Origin: Pseudomonas sp. B20(2017)
Lineage (GTDB): Bacteria > Pseudomonadota > Gammaproteobacteria > Pseudomonadales > Pseudomonadaceae
Length of the DNA: 64,000 nucleotides
Reading direction: 5' to 3'
Assembly (NCBI RefSeq): GCF_002113125.1
Contig: NZ_NEJP01000009.1
Location: 62,001 to 126,000 of the forward strand
Under the pieces are notes generated by a model. The model searched no databases. It saw only the letters and a program-made list of their open reading frames with translations, and was not told the origin of the DNA. Of this stretch, positions 34,362 through 43,010 are shown piece after piece. Positions within the stretch are counted from its first letter, which is position 1; every line of letters starts with the position of its first letter. The position numbers and the translations under genes were made by a program.

Positions 34362-35684
34362 GTGAACCAAAACTGGCATGGCACCCTGATTCGCCACATG
34401 CTGTTGCTGGTCACCGGCTGCCTGGTGATCGGCCTGATCACCGGCAACTACGGCTGGAGTCTGGCGGCGGGACTGGGCCTGTACCTGGCCTGGACGCTCA
34501 AGCAACTGCTGCGTCTGCACGAATGGCTGCGCCTGCACCAACCCGATGAAGCACCGCCCGATGGCTACGGCCTGTGGGGCGAGGTCTTCGACAGCATCTA
34601 CCACCTGCAACGCCGCGACCAACGGGTCCGCGGACGCCTGCAAGCGGTGATTGACCGCGTTCAGGAGTCCACCGCCGCGCTGAAAGACGCGGTGATCATG
34701 CTCGACAGCGACGGCAACCTGGAATGGTGGAACCGTGCCGCCGAAACCCTGCTCGGCCTCAAGACTCCACAGGACAGCGGCCAACCGGTGACCAACCTGG
34801 TCCGCCATCCACGCTTCAAGGAATACTTCGAGCAGGAAAGCTACGCCGAACCGCTGGAAATCCCCTCGCCGACCAACGATCGCGTACGCATCCAGCTGTA
34901 CCTCACGCGCTACGGCAACAACGAACACTTGATGCTGGTGCGCGACGTTACGCGCATCCATCAGCTGGAACAGATGCGCAAAGACTTCATCGCCAACGTT
35001 TCCCACGAGCTGCGCACCCCGCTGACGGTGATCTGCGGCTACCTGGAAACCCTGCTCGACAACGTCGAGGAAGTGAACCCGCGCTGGAGCCGTGCCCTGC
35101 AGCAGATGCAGCAACAGGGCGGACGCATGCAGACCCTGCTCAACGACTTGCTGTTGCTGGCCAAGCTGGAAGCCACCGATTACCCGTCGGACAACCAGCC
35201 GGTGCACATCGACACCCTGCTGCAGTCGATCAAGAGCGACGCGCAGCAGTTGTCCGGCTCGAAGAATCAGCGCATCACCCTGGAAGCCGACACCACCATT
35301 CTGCTCAAGGGCAGCGAGGCGGAACTGCGCAGTGCGTTTTCCAACCTGGTGTTCAACGCCGTCAAATACACCCCGGCTGAGGGCAACATTCGCATCCGCT
35401 GGTGGGGCGACGATCAGGGCGCGCACCTGAGCGTGCAGGATTCCGGGATCGGCATCGACAGCAAACACCTGCCGCGCCTGACCGAACGCTTCTACCGCGT
35501 CGACTCCAGCCGCAACTCCAACACCGGCGGCACGGGCCTGGGTCTGGCCATCGTCAAACACGTGCTGCTGCGCCATCGCGCACGGATGGAGATCAGCAGC
35601 GTGCCCGGTCACGGCAGCACGTTTACCTGCCATTTCGCTCCGGCCCAGATCGCTCAGGCACGGGTCATCAGCGCCGCTGAGTAA
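34362..35684 (+). CDS. phoR: Phosphate regulon sensor histidine kinase
   Basis: 440 aa from GTG at 34362 (AAGGA 11 nt upstream). N-terminal membrane hairpin (IRHMLLLVTGCLVIGLITG; GWSLAAGLGLYLAWTL) with hardly any periplasmic part, a charged linker, a PAS domain (residues about 105-195), His215 in the box FIANVSHELRTPLTV, and HATPase motifs SNLVFNAVKYTP and GGTGLGLAIVKH. PhoR reads phosphate status through PstSCAB/PhoU, whose genes lie 4-11 kb downstream on the other strand. Confidence 0.97.
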   Translation: MNQNWHGTLIRHMLLLVTGCLVIGLITGNYGWSLAAGLGLYLAWTLKQLLRLHEWLRLHQPDEAPPDGYGLWGEVFDSIYHLQRRDQRVRGRLQAVIDRVQESTAALKDAVIMLDSDGNLEWWNRAAETLLGLKTPQDSGQPVTNLVRHPRFKEYFEQESYAEPLEIPSPTNDRVRIQLYLTRYGNNEHLMLVRDVTRIHQLEQMRKDFIANVSHELRTPLTVICGYLETLLDNVEEVNPRWSRALQQMQQQGGRMQTLLNDLLLLAKLEATDYPSDNQPVHIDTLLQSIKSDAQQLSGSKNQRITLEADTTILLKGSEAELRSAFSNLVFNAVKYTPAEGNIRIRWWGDDQGAHLSVQDSGIGIDSKHLPRLTERFYRVDSSRNSNTGGTGLGLAIVKHVLLRHRARMEISSVPGHGSTFTCHFAPAQIAQARVISAAE

Positions 35685-35795
35685 TGCCGGACTAGGCAAT
35701 CGCCAGGTCAGCCGCTACATTGGCTGACTTGCGCCTGCCTTTTCAGGTGCGGATTTTTCTTTCTTCGAATCACACGGAACCCGCAAAACTCCATC

Positions 35796-37136
35796 ATGGA
35801 CCCTTCCCCTGGCTTGTCCCTCGCAACAATATTCGCCGATTTCGGCATGATTCTTTTCGCTCTGATCCTGGTTCTGCTCAACGGCTTCTTCGTTGCGGCG
35901 GAATTCGCCATGGTCAAACTGCGCTCGACCCGGGTCGAAGCCATCGCTGAGCAGCACGGCTGGCGCGGGCACATCCTGCGCACGGTGCACAGTCAGCTCG
36001 ATGCTTACCTCTCGGCGTGCCAGCTCGGTATCACTCTCGCCTCTCTCGGCCTGGGCTGGGTCGGCGAGCCGGCGTTTGCGCACATCCTCGAACCGCTGCT
36101 GAGTGCGGTTGGCGTGCAGTCGGCCGAAGTCGTCAAAGGCATCTCGTTCTTCACCGCGTTCTTCATCATTTCGTATCTGCACATCGTGGTCGGCGAACTC
36201 GCACCCAAATCCTGGGCGATCCGCAAACCCGAGCTGCTGTCGCTGTGGACGGCGGTGCCGCTGTACCTGTTCTATTGGGCCATGTACCCGGCGATCTACC
36301 TGCTCAACGCCAGCGCCAACACCATCCTGCGCATTGCGGGTCAAGGCGAACCCGGCCCGCATCACGAGCACCATTACAGCCGTGAAGAACTGAAACTGAT
36401 CCTGCACTCCAGCCGTGGCCAGGACCCGAGCGACCAAGGCATGCGTGTGCTGGCTTCGGCGGTGGAAATGGGCGAGCTGGAAGTGGTCGACTGGGCCAAC
36501 TCCCGCGAAGACCTGATCACCCTCGAATTCAACGCCCCGCTGAAAGAAATCCTGGCGATGTTCCGTCGCCACAAGTTCAGCCGTTATCCGGTGTACGACA
36601 GCGAGCGCAAGGAATTCGTCGGCCTGCTGCACATCAAGGATCTGCTGCTGGAACTGGCGGCGCTGGACCACATTCCCGAGTCGTTCAACCTCGCCGAACT
36701 GACCCGCCCGCTGGAGCGCGTGTCGCGGCACATGCCGCTGTCGCAGCTGCTGGAGCAGTTCCGCAAGGGTGGCTCGCACTTCGCCGTGGTCGAAGAAGCT
36801 GATGGCAACATCATCGGCTACCTGACCATGGAAGACGTGCTGGAAGTGCTGGTCGGCGACATCCAGGACGAACACCGCAAGGCCGAGCGCGGCATCCTTG
36901 CCTACCAGCCGGGCAAGTTGCTGGTGCGGGGCGATACGCCGCTGTTCAAGGTCGAGCGCCTGCTGGGGATCGACCTGGATCACATTGAAGCCGAAACCCT
37001 CGCCGGGCTGATCTACGAAACCCTGAAACGGGTTCCGGAAGAGGAAGAGGTACTGGAAGTCGAAGGCCTGCGGATCATCATCAAGAAGATGAAAGGCCCG
37101 AAGATCATTCTGGCCAAGGTGCTGATGCTGGATTGA
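35796..37136 (+). CDS. CNNM/CBS-domain transporter (HlyC/CorC family)
   Basis: 446 aa. N-terminal CNNM/DUF21 membrane domain with four hydrophobic segments (MILFALILVLLNGFFVAAEFAM ... IISYLHIVVGELAPKSWAI), a tandem CBS pair (residues about 215-335; VYDSERKEFVGLLHIKDLL and VEEADGNIIGYLTMEDVLE), and a C-terminal CorC/HlyC domain. Members of the family export Mg/Co or Na; substrate here unknown. A later start at the ATG of MILFAL (35847) is possible. It keeps its place after phoR in Pseudomonas. Confidence 0.9.
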   Translation: MDPSPGLSLATIFADFGMILFALILVLLNGFFVAAEFAMVKLRSTRVEAIAEQHGWRGHILRTVHSQLDAYLSACQLGITLASLGLGWVGEPAFAHILEPLLSAVGVQSAEVVKGISFFTAFFIISYLHIVVGELAPKSWAIRKPELLSLWTAVPLYLFYWAMYPAIYLLNASANTILRIAGQGEPGPHHEHHYSREELKLILHSSRGQDPSDQGMRVLASAVEMGELEVVDWANSREDLITLEFNAPLKEILAMFRRHKFSRYPVYDSERKEFVGLLHIKDLLLELAALDHIPESFNLAELTRPLERVSRHMPLSQLLEQFRKGGSHFAVVEEADGNIIGYLTMEDVLEVLVGDIQDEHRKAERGILAYQPGKLLVRGDTPLFKVERLLGIDLDHIEAETLAGLIYETLKRVPEEEEVLEVEGLRIIIKKMKGPKIILAKVLMLD

Positions 37137-37161
37137 TTGGCTGATCCCAAACCCAGTCGAT

Positions 37162-37245
37162 CCCTTCGCGAGCAAGCTCGCTCCCACTAGTACGATGCAA
37201 GACCTGTGGGAGCGAGCTTGCTCCGGGCGGCGTTCCGACGAAGGC
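37162..37245. repeat. REP pair (BIME) after the CBS transporter gene
   Basis: CTTCGCGAGCAAGCTCGCTC and the inverse GTGGGAGCGAGCTTGCTCCG, the second with the GGCGGCGTTCCGACGAAGG tail also seen after ubiA. Lies between convergent genes. Confidence 0.9.
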
Positions 37246-37263
37246 GTCAGATCAGGCACCCCA

Positions 37264-38160
37264 TCACTGCTTGCCCAACGCAAAGTTGGGCAACGCCCCC
37301 AGCGGCTGGTTGAACTGATACGGAATCGACACCAGCCCCCCTCCTGTATTGCGCTGCACCACGAAGTGCAGGTGCGGGCCGCTGCTGTTGCCGGTGTTGC
37401 CGGACAGCGCCAGCGGGCTGCCCACCGTCACCCGCTGCCCTTCCCGCACACTCACCGACCCTTGCTTGAGGTGCAGGTACACACCCATCGTGCCGTCGTC
37501 GTGCAGGATCCGCACGAAGTTGCCGGACGGATCGTTGCCGCGCCCGCTCTGGGAGTTCTCGGTTTTCACCACCACCCCGGCCCGCGCCGCGATGATCGGC
37601 GTGCCGACCGGCATGGCGATGTCCATCGCGTATTTGTTCTTCGGCCCGAAGTGGCTGTAATCGCCATTGGCGCCCTGGCTGAGGCGGAACGGCCCGCCAC
37701 GCCACGGAAACGGATAGCGATAGCCCTGAGCCGCGCCAGCCGGGTCACCGAGGGAATACTGGAACATCGGCGTGTACACCAGCGGCTTGCCGCCGGACAC
37801 CGGAGTCAGCAGCGCCAGCCGCGTATTGCTGCGTGCCGGCAGCACCCGGCGGATCGTTTGCGCCGGCGCGCCACGCACGTTGCTCAACCCGGTAAACGCC
37901 AGCGCCACCTCGACCGGCGCATACAGGTCGTTGCGCACGAACACCACGTCCGCGCCCTTCTGCTTCTTGATGTCGAGATAGACCTGGCGCTCGAGGCGCT
38001 CGACCATCCGGTCCTGAAACACGAACACCTGGGAGCCTTTGCTCGGACGGTCGCTGTACGAAACCACTCCGTTGGCATCGGTGGATTTGTAGATCGTCAT
38101 GGCCACAGTCGAGGTGGAGGCCATGAACAGACCACAGAAAAACAGCAGGCGCAGGGGCAT
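37264..38160 (-). CDS. Secreted M23-family metallopeptidase with DUF4124 domain
   Basis: 298 aa from ATG at 38160 (a TTG two codons upstream is also in frame). Signal peptide (RLLFFCGLFMASTSTVAM), DUF4124-like segment IYKSTDANGVVSYSDRPSKG, a middle beta domain, and a C-terminal M23 peptidase: YSHFGPKNKYAMDIAMPVGTP (His and Asp ligands), YLHLKQGS and GPHLHFVVQ (HxH ligand motif). Probably a periplasmic peptidoglycan DD-endopeptidase or amidase activator. Both zinc-ligand motifs look intact, in contrast with the T6SS effector at 983-3784. Confidence 0.92.
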   Translation of the reverse strand: MPLRLLFFCGLFMASTSTVAMTIYKSTDANGVVSYSDRPSKGSQVFVFQDRMVERLERQVYLDIKKQKGADVVFVRNDLYAPVEVALAFTGLSNVRGAPAQTIRRVLPARSNTRLALLTPVSGGKPLVYTPMFQYSLGDPAGAAQGYRYPFPWRGGPFRLSQGANGDYSHFGPKNKYAMDIAMPVGTPIIAARAGVVVKTENSQSGRGNDPSGNFVRILHDDGTMGVYLHLKQGSVSVREGQRVTVGSPLALSGNTGNSSGPHLHFVVQRNTGGGLVSIPYQFNQPLGALPNFALGKQ

Positions 38161-38276
38161 GGGCAAAAGTTCTGTCGAGTAAGGCCTGGGAATGAGCCTA
38201 GCAGCTCAAGCAGACCAGGCTAGTCGACAGATGTTTCAAATTGGCAGGTGCAGGAGATGGGTAGTGCATTTGATGA

Positions 38277-38350
38277 CCCCTTCGCGAGCAAGCCCGCTCC
38301 CACATTTGAAATGCATTCCAAGGTGGGAGCGGGCTTGCCCGCGAAAGCGG
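38277..38350. repeat. REP pair (BIME) between M23 and response-regulator genes
   Basis: TTCGCGAGCAAGCCCGCTCC and the inverse GTGGGAGCGGGCTTGCCCGC separated by about 16 bp; nearly continuous hairpin. It overlaps the region just after the response-regulator stop and may serve as its transcript end. Confidence 0.9.
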
Positions 38351-38368
38351 CCTATCAGGCGAAGAAGA

Positions 38369-39325
38369 TCAAGCGCCCGGAACGAAGTGCTTCTGCGCCG
38401 TGCCGCGGGCGATCAGGCGGGAGATGTAGTCGAGCTTCTGCGCGTCCTGGTCGACGAAGCGGAAGGTCAGTTGCAGCCAGTCGCTGTCGGGTTTCGGCTC
38501 GTGGGCGACGACGGCGTGCAGGTAGCCGTTGAGGCGGGCGATTTCGGCGTTGTCGCCCTGCTCCAGGTCCAGCACGGCGCTGTCGAGGATCTGCGGCAGG
38601 GTGTCGGTGCGCTTCACCACCAACAGCGCTTCCTTGATGCTCAGGGCCTTGATCACGCATTGCTGGGTGCCGCTCGGCAGGCGCAACTGACCCTGGCCAC
38701 GACCACCGGCCGGAGCGCTGGAGGCTGACGGGGCTTTCACCGGCGGGCTGTTGAGCAGGCCACGCTGTGGCGCGGCGGCAGGTGCCGGGGCCGCAGCGGC
38801 AGGCTTGGCAAACGGGTTGGCCGCAGCAGCAGTCGGTGCGGAACCGACCACGGCAGCCTTGCCACCGGTCAACGCGCTCAGGGAGTCGTTGCCGAACGCC
38901 GAGTTCATCTTGGTCGGGGCGCTGTTCATCAGGGTGTCGAGCTTGCCGACCTTGTTCAGGGCCTGCTTGACCTTGGTCAGCAGTTGCTCGTTGGTGAACG
39001 GCTTGCTGACGTAACCGGTGACGCCGGCCTGGATCGCCTGCACGACGTTTTCCTTGTCGCCCCGGCTGGTGACCATGATGAACGGCATGGTCTTGAGGTT
39101 GTCCTGCTCACGGCACCAGGTCAGCAGTTCGAGGCCGGACATTTCCGGCATTTCCCAGTCGCACAGCACCAGGTCGAAGGCTTCCTTGGCCAGCATGGCC
39201 TGGGCCTTCTTGCCGTTGATGGCGTCCTCGGTGCGGATCCCCGGGAAGTAATTACGCAGGCACTTTTTCACCAGGTCACGAATGAACGATGCATCGTCCA
39301 CGACCAACACACTGATCTTGCTCAT
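38369..39325 (-). CDS. Response regulator with C-terminal PilZ-like output domain
   Basis: 318 aa. CheY-like receiver (VLVVDDASFIRDLVKK, phospho-acceptor Asp56 in LVLCDWEMPEMSG, SKPFTNEQLL), an Ala/Pro-rich flexible linker (about 145-210), and a C-terminal domain of about 105 residues starting GQLRLPSGTQQCVIKALSIKEA. That domain has PilZ-like architecture, but the RxxxR c-di-GMP signature is not obvious. A conserved Pseudomonas neighbour of phoU; exact role unknown. Confidence 0.88.
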   Translation of the reverse strand: MSKISVLVVDDASFIRDLVKKCLRNYFPGIRTEDAINGKKAQAMLAKEAFDLVLCDWEMPEMSGLELLTWCREQDNLKTMPFIMVTSRGDKENVVQAIQAGVTGYVSKPFTNEQLLTKVKQALNKVGKLDTLMNSAPTKMNSAFGNDSLSALTGGKAAVVGSAPTAAAANPFAKPAAAAPAPAAAPQRGLLNSPPVKAPSASSAPAGGRGQGQLRLPSGTQQCVIKALSIKEALLVVKRTDTLPQILDSAVLDLEQGDNAEIARLNGYLHAVVAHEPKPDSDWLQLTFRFVDQDAQKLDYISRLIARGTAQKHFVPGA

Positions 39326-39472
39326 CCAACACCCCTATTAAAATCCCGGCAAGCATAACGCTGGCTGATGGCACATTGCCAAAACTCTTCAGTCACGCCG
39401 GGACTTTTCGTTCGCGGGTGCTGCTTTTTAATTCGCTTTCCAATTCGGATCTGCCCATGAAAAGCAGAAACA

Positions 39473-39504
39473 AAAACGCCCGGCCAAAGGGCCGGGCGCT
39501 TTTC
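39473..39504 (-). terminator. Intrinsic terminator after phoU
   Basis: Minus-strand GCGCCCGGCCCTTTGGCCGGGCG followed by TTTTTG: a 9-bp GC stem with a U-run, 11 nt after the phoU stop. It ends the pst-phoU transcript; A-rich flank also permits weak termination the other way. Confidence 0.85.
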
Positions 39505-39514
39505 TCAGGCAATC

Positions 39515-40276
39515 TTACTTATCGTCAGCATCGCCCGGAACATTAGCGGTTTCGCCACTTGTCCCTTCAACTTCTTCCTTCATGCGCTTGAGGCCCATGT
39601 GGCGCACGTCGGTGCCGCGTACCAGGTAAATCACCAGCTCGGAGATGTTGCGCGCGTGGTCGCCGATCCGCTCCAGCGAACGCAGCACCCAGATAATGCT
39701 CAAGACCCGCGAGATAGAGCGCGGGTCTTCCATCATGTAGGTCGCCAGCTCGCGCAGGGCGGTCTTGTATTCGCGGTCGATGATCTTGTCGTACTGCGCC
39801 ACCGACAACGCCAGATCGGCGTCGAAGCGGGCAAAAGCGTCCAGCGCATCACGCACCATGTTGCGCACCTGGTCGCCGATGTGACGCACTTCGACGTAAC
39901 CGCGCGGCGCTTCGCCCTCTTCGCACAGCTGAATCGCACGACGGGCGATCTTGGTCGCTTCGTCGCCGATGCGCTCCAGGTCGATCACCGACTTGGAGAT
40001 GCTGATGATCAGACGCAGGTCGGACGCCGCCGGCTGACGACGGGCCAGAATGCGCAGGCATTCTTCGTCGATGTTGCGTTCCATCTGGTTGATCTGGTCG
40101 TCGATCTCGCGCACTTGCTGGGCCAGGCCCGAATCGGCCTCGATCAGCGCGGTGACCGCGTCGTTGACCTGCTTCTCGACCAGCCCGCCCATGGCCAGCA
40201 GGTGGCTGCGCACTTCTTCCAGTTCGGCGTTGAACTGCGCGGAAATGTGATGGGTAAGGCCTTCTTTACTAATCAT
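39515..40276 (-). CDS. phoU: Phosphate signalling protein PhoU
   Basis: 253 aa, two PhoU three-helix repeats. Metal-binding motifs DDQINQMERNIDEECLRIL and RIGDEATKIARR, RIGDHARNISELVIYL are intact. It links PstB activity to PhoR and keeps the Pho regulon off when phosphate is plentiful. Last gene of the pst cluster, 71 bp after pstB. Confidence 0.97.
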   Translation of the reverse strand: MISKEGLTHHISAQFNAELEEVRSHLLAMGGLVEKQVNDAVTALIEADSGLAQQVREIDDQINQMERNIDEECLRILARRQPAASDLRLIISISKSVIDLERIGDEATKIARRAIQLCEEGEAPRGYVEVRHIGDQVRNMVRDALDAFARFDADLALSVAQYDKIIDREYKTALRELATYMMEDPRSISRVLSIIWVLRSLERIGDHARNISELVIYLVRGTDVRHMGLKRMKEEVEGTSGETANVPGDADDK

Positions 40277-40347
40277 GTTGGCGTCCTTGGAGCGTCCGGT
40301 AAGGTGCGGCGGGCCGCAGCGTCAATTCTGTGAATAACCCGCAACTG

Positions 40348-41181
40348 TCAGCCGTAACGACCGGTGATGTAGTCCTCGGTCTGCTTCTTGGCCGGATTGG
40401 TGAACAGGGTATCGGTGTCGCCGAATTCCACCAGTTTGCCCATGTACATGAACGCCGTGTAGTCGGACACCCGTGCCGCCTGCTGCATGTTGTGGGTCAC
40501 GATGACGATGGTGAACTTGGATTTGAGCTCGTAGATCAGCTCTTCGACTTTCAGGGTCGAGATCGGGTCAAGGGCCGAGCACGGTTCGTCGAGCAGCAGC
40601 ACTTCCGGTTCCACGGCGATGGTACGGGCGATCACCAGACGCTGTTGCTGACCACCGGACAAGCCGAGTGCCGAGTCATGCAGACGGTCTTTGACTTCGT
40701 CCCACAGGGCCGCGCCCTTCAGTGCCCACTCGACAGCTTCGTCGAGGATGCGCTTCTTGTTGATGCCCTGGATGCGCAGGCCGTAGACCACGTTTTCGTA
40801 GATGGTCTTAGGGAACGGGTTAGGCTTCTGGAACACCATGCCGACCCGGCGACGCAGCTCGGCCACGTCTTCGCCCTTGCGGTAGATGTTGTTGCCGTAC
40901 AGGTTGATCGCGCCTTCGACGCGGCAGCCGTCCACCAGGTCGTTCATGCGGTTGAAGGTACGCAGCAGCGTGGACTTGCCGCAGCCGGACGGGCCGATGA
41001 AGGCGGTCACGCGCTGTTTCGGGATGTTCATGCTGACGTCGTACAGCGCTTGTTTCTCGCCGTAGAACAGGCTCAGGCCCGGCACTTCGATGGCCACGGT
41101 TTCCTGCTCGAGGTTCAGGCTCTGCTTGTCGCGGCCCAGGGCAGACATGTTGATGCCGTGGGTATGTGTTTCGTGCTGCAT
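40348..41181 (-). CDS. pstB: Phosphate ABC transporter ATPase
   Basis: 277 aa. Walker [10 protein letters not shown] near residue 67, Q-loop [10 protein letters not shown], signature LSGGQQQR, Walker [15 protein letters not shown]-loop VTHNMQQA. An N-terminal extension of about 25 residues ([11 protein letters not shown]...) is common in Pseudomonas PstB. Energises the PstAC channel. Confidence 0.98.
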   Translation of the reverse strand: MQHETHTHGINMSALGRDKQSLNLEQETVAIEVPGLSLFYGEKQALYDVSMNIPKQRVTAFIGPSGCGKSTLLRTFNRMNDLVDGCRVEGAINLYGNNIYRKGEDVAELRRRVGMVFQKPNPFPKTIYENVVYGLRIQGINKKRILDEAVEWALKGAALWDEVKDRLHDSALGLSGGQQQRLVIARTIAVEPEVLLLDEPCSALDPISTLKVEELIYELKSKFTIVIVTHNMQQAARVSDYTAFMYMGKLVEFGDTDTLFTNPAKKQTEDYITGRYG

Positions 41182-41219
41182 GGGAGATCCCCTGTGCTAA
41201 CAAATTCGGTTCATTTTTT

Positions 41220-41304
41220 GTGGGAGCCAGCCTGCTGGCGATTCAGGCAACGCGGGTCTCTGTGAATCCGCAGTGATGCCTTCGCGAGCAAGCTCGCTCC
41301 CACA
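41220..41304. repeat. Diverged REP pair between pstA and pstB
   Basis: A variant GTGGGAGCCAGCCTGCTGGCGAT (split motif) at 41220 and a standard inverse copy TTCGCGAGCAAGCTCGCTCC at 41281. The 142-bp pstA-pstB gap is therefore mostly REP DNA, which may set the mRNA ratio of channel to ATPase. Confidence 0.8.
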
Positions 41305-41323
41305 TAGAAATCAGTGCTGCAAA

Positions 41324-42994
41324 TCAGCTGTCCAGCGCCTTGTACTTCTCGCGCAGGTGGTTACGGATGTACACCGCCGACAGGTTCAGGGTGGCGATCA
41401 CCAGCACCAGCAACAGCGCCGTGGCGTACACCAGCGGCCGCGCGGCCTCGACGTTCGGGCTCTGGAAGCCGACGTCGTAGATGTGGAAGCCCAGGTGCAT
41501 GATCTTCTGATCCAGGTGCAGGTACGGGTAGTTGCCGTCCACCGGCAGCGACGGCGCCAGTTTCACCACACCCACCAGCATCAGCGGCGCCACTTCGCCG
41601 GCGGCGCGAGCCACGGCGAGGATCATGCCGGTCATCATGGCCGGGCTGGCCATCGGCAGAACGATCTTCCACAGGGTTTCAGCCTTGGTCGCGCCGAGGG
41701 CCAGCGAGCCCTCACGCACGGTGCGCGGGATACGCGCCAGACCTTCTTCGGTGGCCACGATCACCACCGGCACCGCCAGCAGTGCCAGGGTCAACGAAGC
41801 CCAGAGCAGACCCGGCGTACCGAAGGTCGGTGCCGGCAGCGCTTCAGGGAAGAACAGACGGTCGAGCGAACCACCCAGCACGTAGACGAAAAAGCCCAGA
41901 CCGAACACGCCGTAAACAATCGCCGGAACACCCGCCAGGTTGTTCACCGCGATCCGGATCACCCGGGTCAGGGTGTTCTGCTTGGCGTATTCACGCAGGT
42001 ACACCGCCGCCAGCACGCCGAACGGGGTCACGATCATCGCCATGATCAGGGTCATCATCACGGTGCCGAAGATCGCCGGGAAAATCCCGCCTTCGGTGTT
42101 CGCTTCACGCGGGTCGTCGGACAGGAATTCCCAGACCTTGCTGAAGTAGAAACCGATCTTGGTGAACGTCCCCATCGCGTTCGGCTGGTAGGCGTGAACC
42201 ACTTTGCCCAGACCGATTTCGATTTCCTTGCCGTTGGCATCACGAGCGGTCAAAGCATCACGGTTGAACTGCGCGTGCAGGTCGGCCAGACGGGCTTCGA
42301 TGTCCTGATAGCGGGCGTTCAGTTCGGCGCGCTCGGATTCCATGTCCGCTTGCGCGGTGGCGTCGAGTTTGCCTTCCAGCTCCAGCTTGCGACCGTGCAG
42401 ACGGATGCGCTCGAGGCCGGCGTTGATTGCGCCGATATCGGTTTTTTCCAGCGACTTGAGCTGCGCGGCGAGGCCGTTCACGCGGTTGATCCGCGCTTGC
42501 AGCTCAGGCCAGGCCGCTTCGCCTTCGGCGATCACCTTGCCGTCCTGTTTGACGTTGACCAGGTAGCCGTAGAAGTTGCCCCACTCACGACGCTCCAGCG
42601 CCATCAGCTCCGGCGGATTCTTCTGGTCGGTCAGCCACTCGCCGACGATCCAGGTGAAGTCGTTGCCGTTCAGGTCACGGTTGCCGACCTTGATCAGCTC
42701 ACGGGTCATGAATTCCGGACCTTCGTCCGGCACCGGCAGGCCGGCGCTCTTCAGACGGGCGCGCGGCACTTCTTCTTTCTGCACCACTTCGCCCACGACC
42801 AGATGCTGGCCTTGGCCCGGTACGTCATAGCTGGCGTGGATCAGATCCGCCGGCCAGAAGTGACCCAGACCGCGCACGGCGATCACTGCCAGCAGGCCAA
42901 TGGTCATGATGACCGCGATGGACACCGCGCCGCCGCTGATCCAGACGCCGGGGGCGCCGCTCTTGAACCATCCTTTCAGGGAGTTCTGTTTCAC
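41324..42994 (-). CDS. pstA: Phosphate ABC transporter permease PstA, long form
   Basis: 556 aa, about 260 residues longer than the E. coli protein. One membrane segment near residue 25-40 (IAVIMTIGLLAVIAVRG), then an extra soluble region of about 220 residues with a coiled-coil stretch (LAAQLKSLEKTDIGAINAGLERI ... ADMESERAELNARYQDIEARLADL), then the permease core (FPAIFGTVMMTLIMAMIVTPFGVLAAVYLREY ... the EAA-type loop REGSLALGATKAETLWKIVLP). The extra region should face the periplasm. This long form is usual in Pseudomonas. Confidence 0.96.
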   Translation of the reverse strand: MKQNSLKGWFKSGAPGVWISGGAVSIAVIMTIGLLAVIAVRGLGHFWPADLIHASYDVPGQGQHLVVGEVVQKEEVPRARLKSAGLPVPDEGPEFMTRELIKVGNRDLNGNDFTWIVGEWLTDQKNPPELMALERREWGNFYGYLVNVKQDGKVIAEGEAAWPELQARINRVNGLAAQLKSLEKTDIGAINAGLERIRLHGRKLELEGKLDATAQADMESERAELNARYQDIEARLADLHAQFNRDALTARDANGKEIEIGLGKVVHAYQPNAMGTFTKIGFYFSKVWEFLSDDPREANTEGGIFPAIFGTVMMTLIMAMIVTPFGVLAAVYLREYAKQNTLTRVIRIAVNNLAGVPAIVYGVFGLGFFVYVLGGSLDRLFFPEALPAPTFGTPGLLWASLTLALLAVPVVIVATEEGLARIPRTVREGSLALGATKAETLWKIVLPMASPAMMTGMILAVARAAGEVAPLMLVGVVKLAPSLPVDGNYPYLHLDQKIMHLGFHIYDVGFQSPNVEAARPLVYATALLLVLVIATLNLSAVYIRNHLREKYKALDS

Positions 42995-43010
42995 AGACTT
43001 CTACCTTTGC

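Noticed and set aside
38369..39325. Response regulator output as a firm c-di-GMP receptor
   Set aside because: The C-terminal domain looks PilZ-like in size and strand pattern, but the RxxxR and (D/N)xSxxG signatures are not evident, so ligand binding is not claimed.
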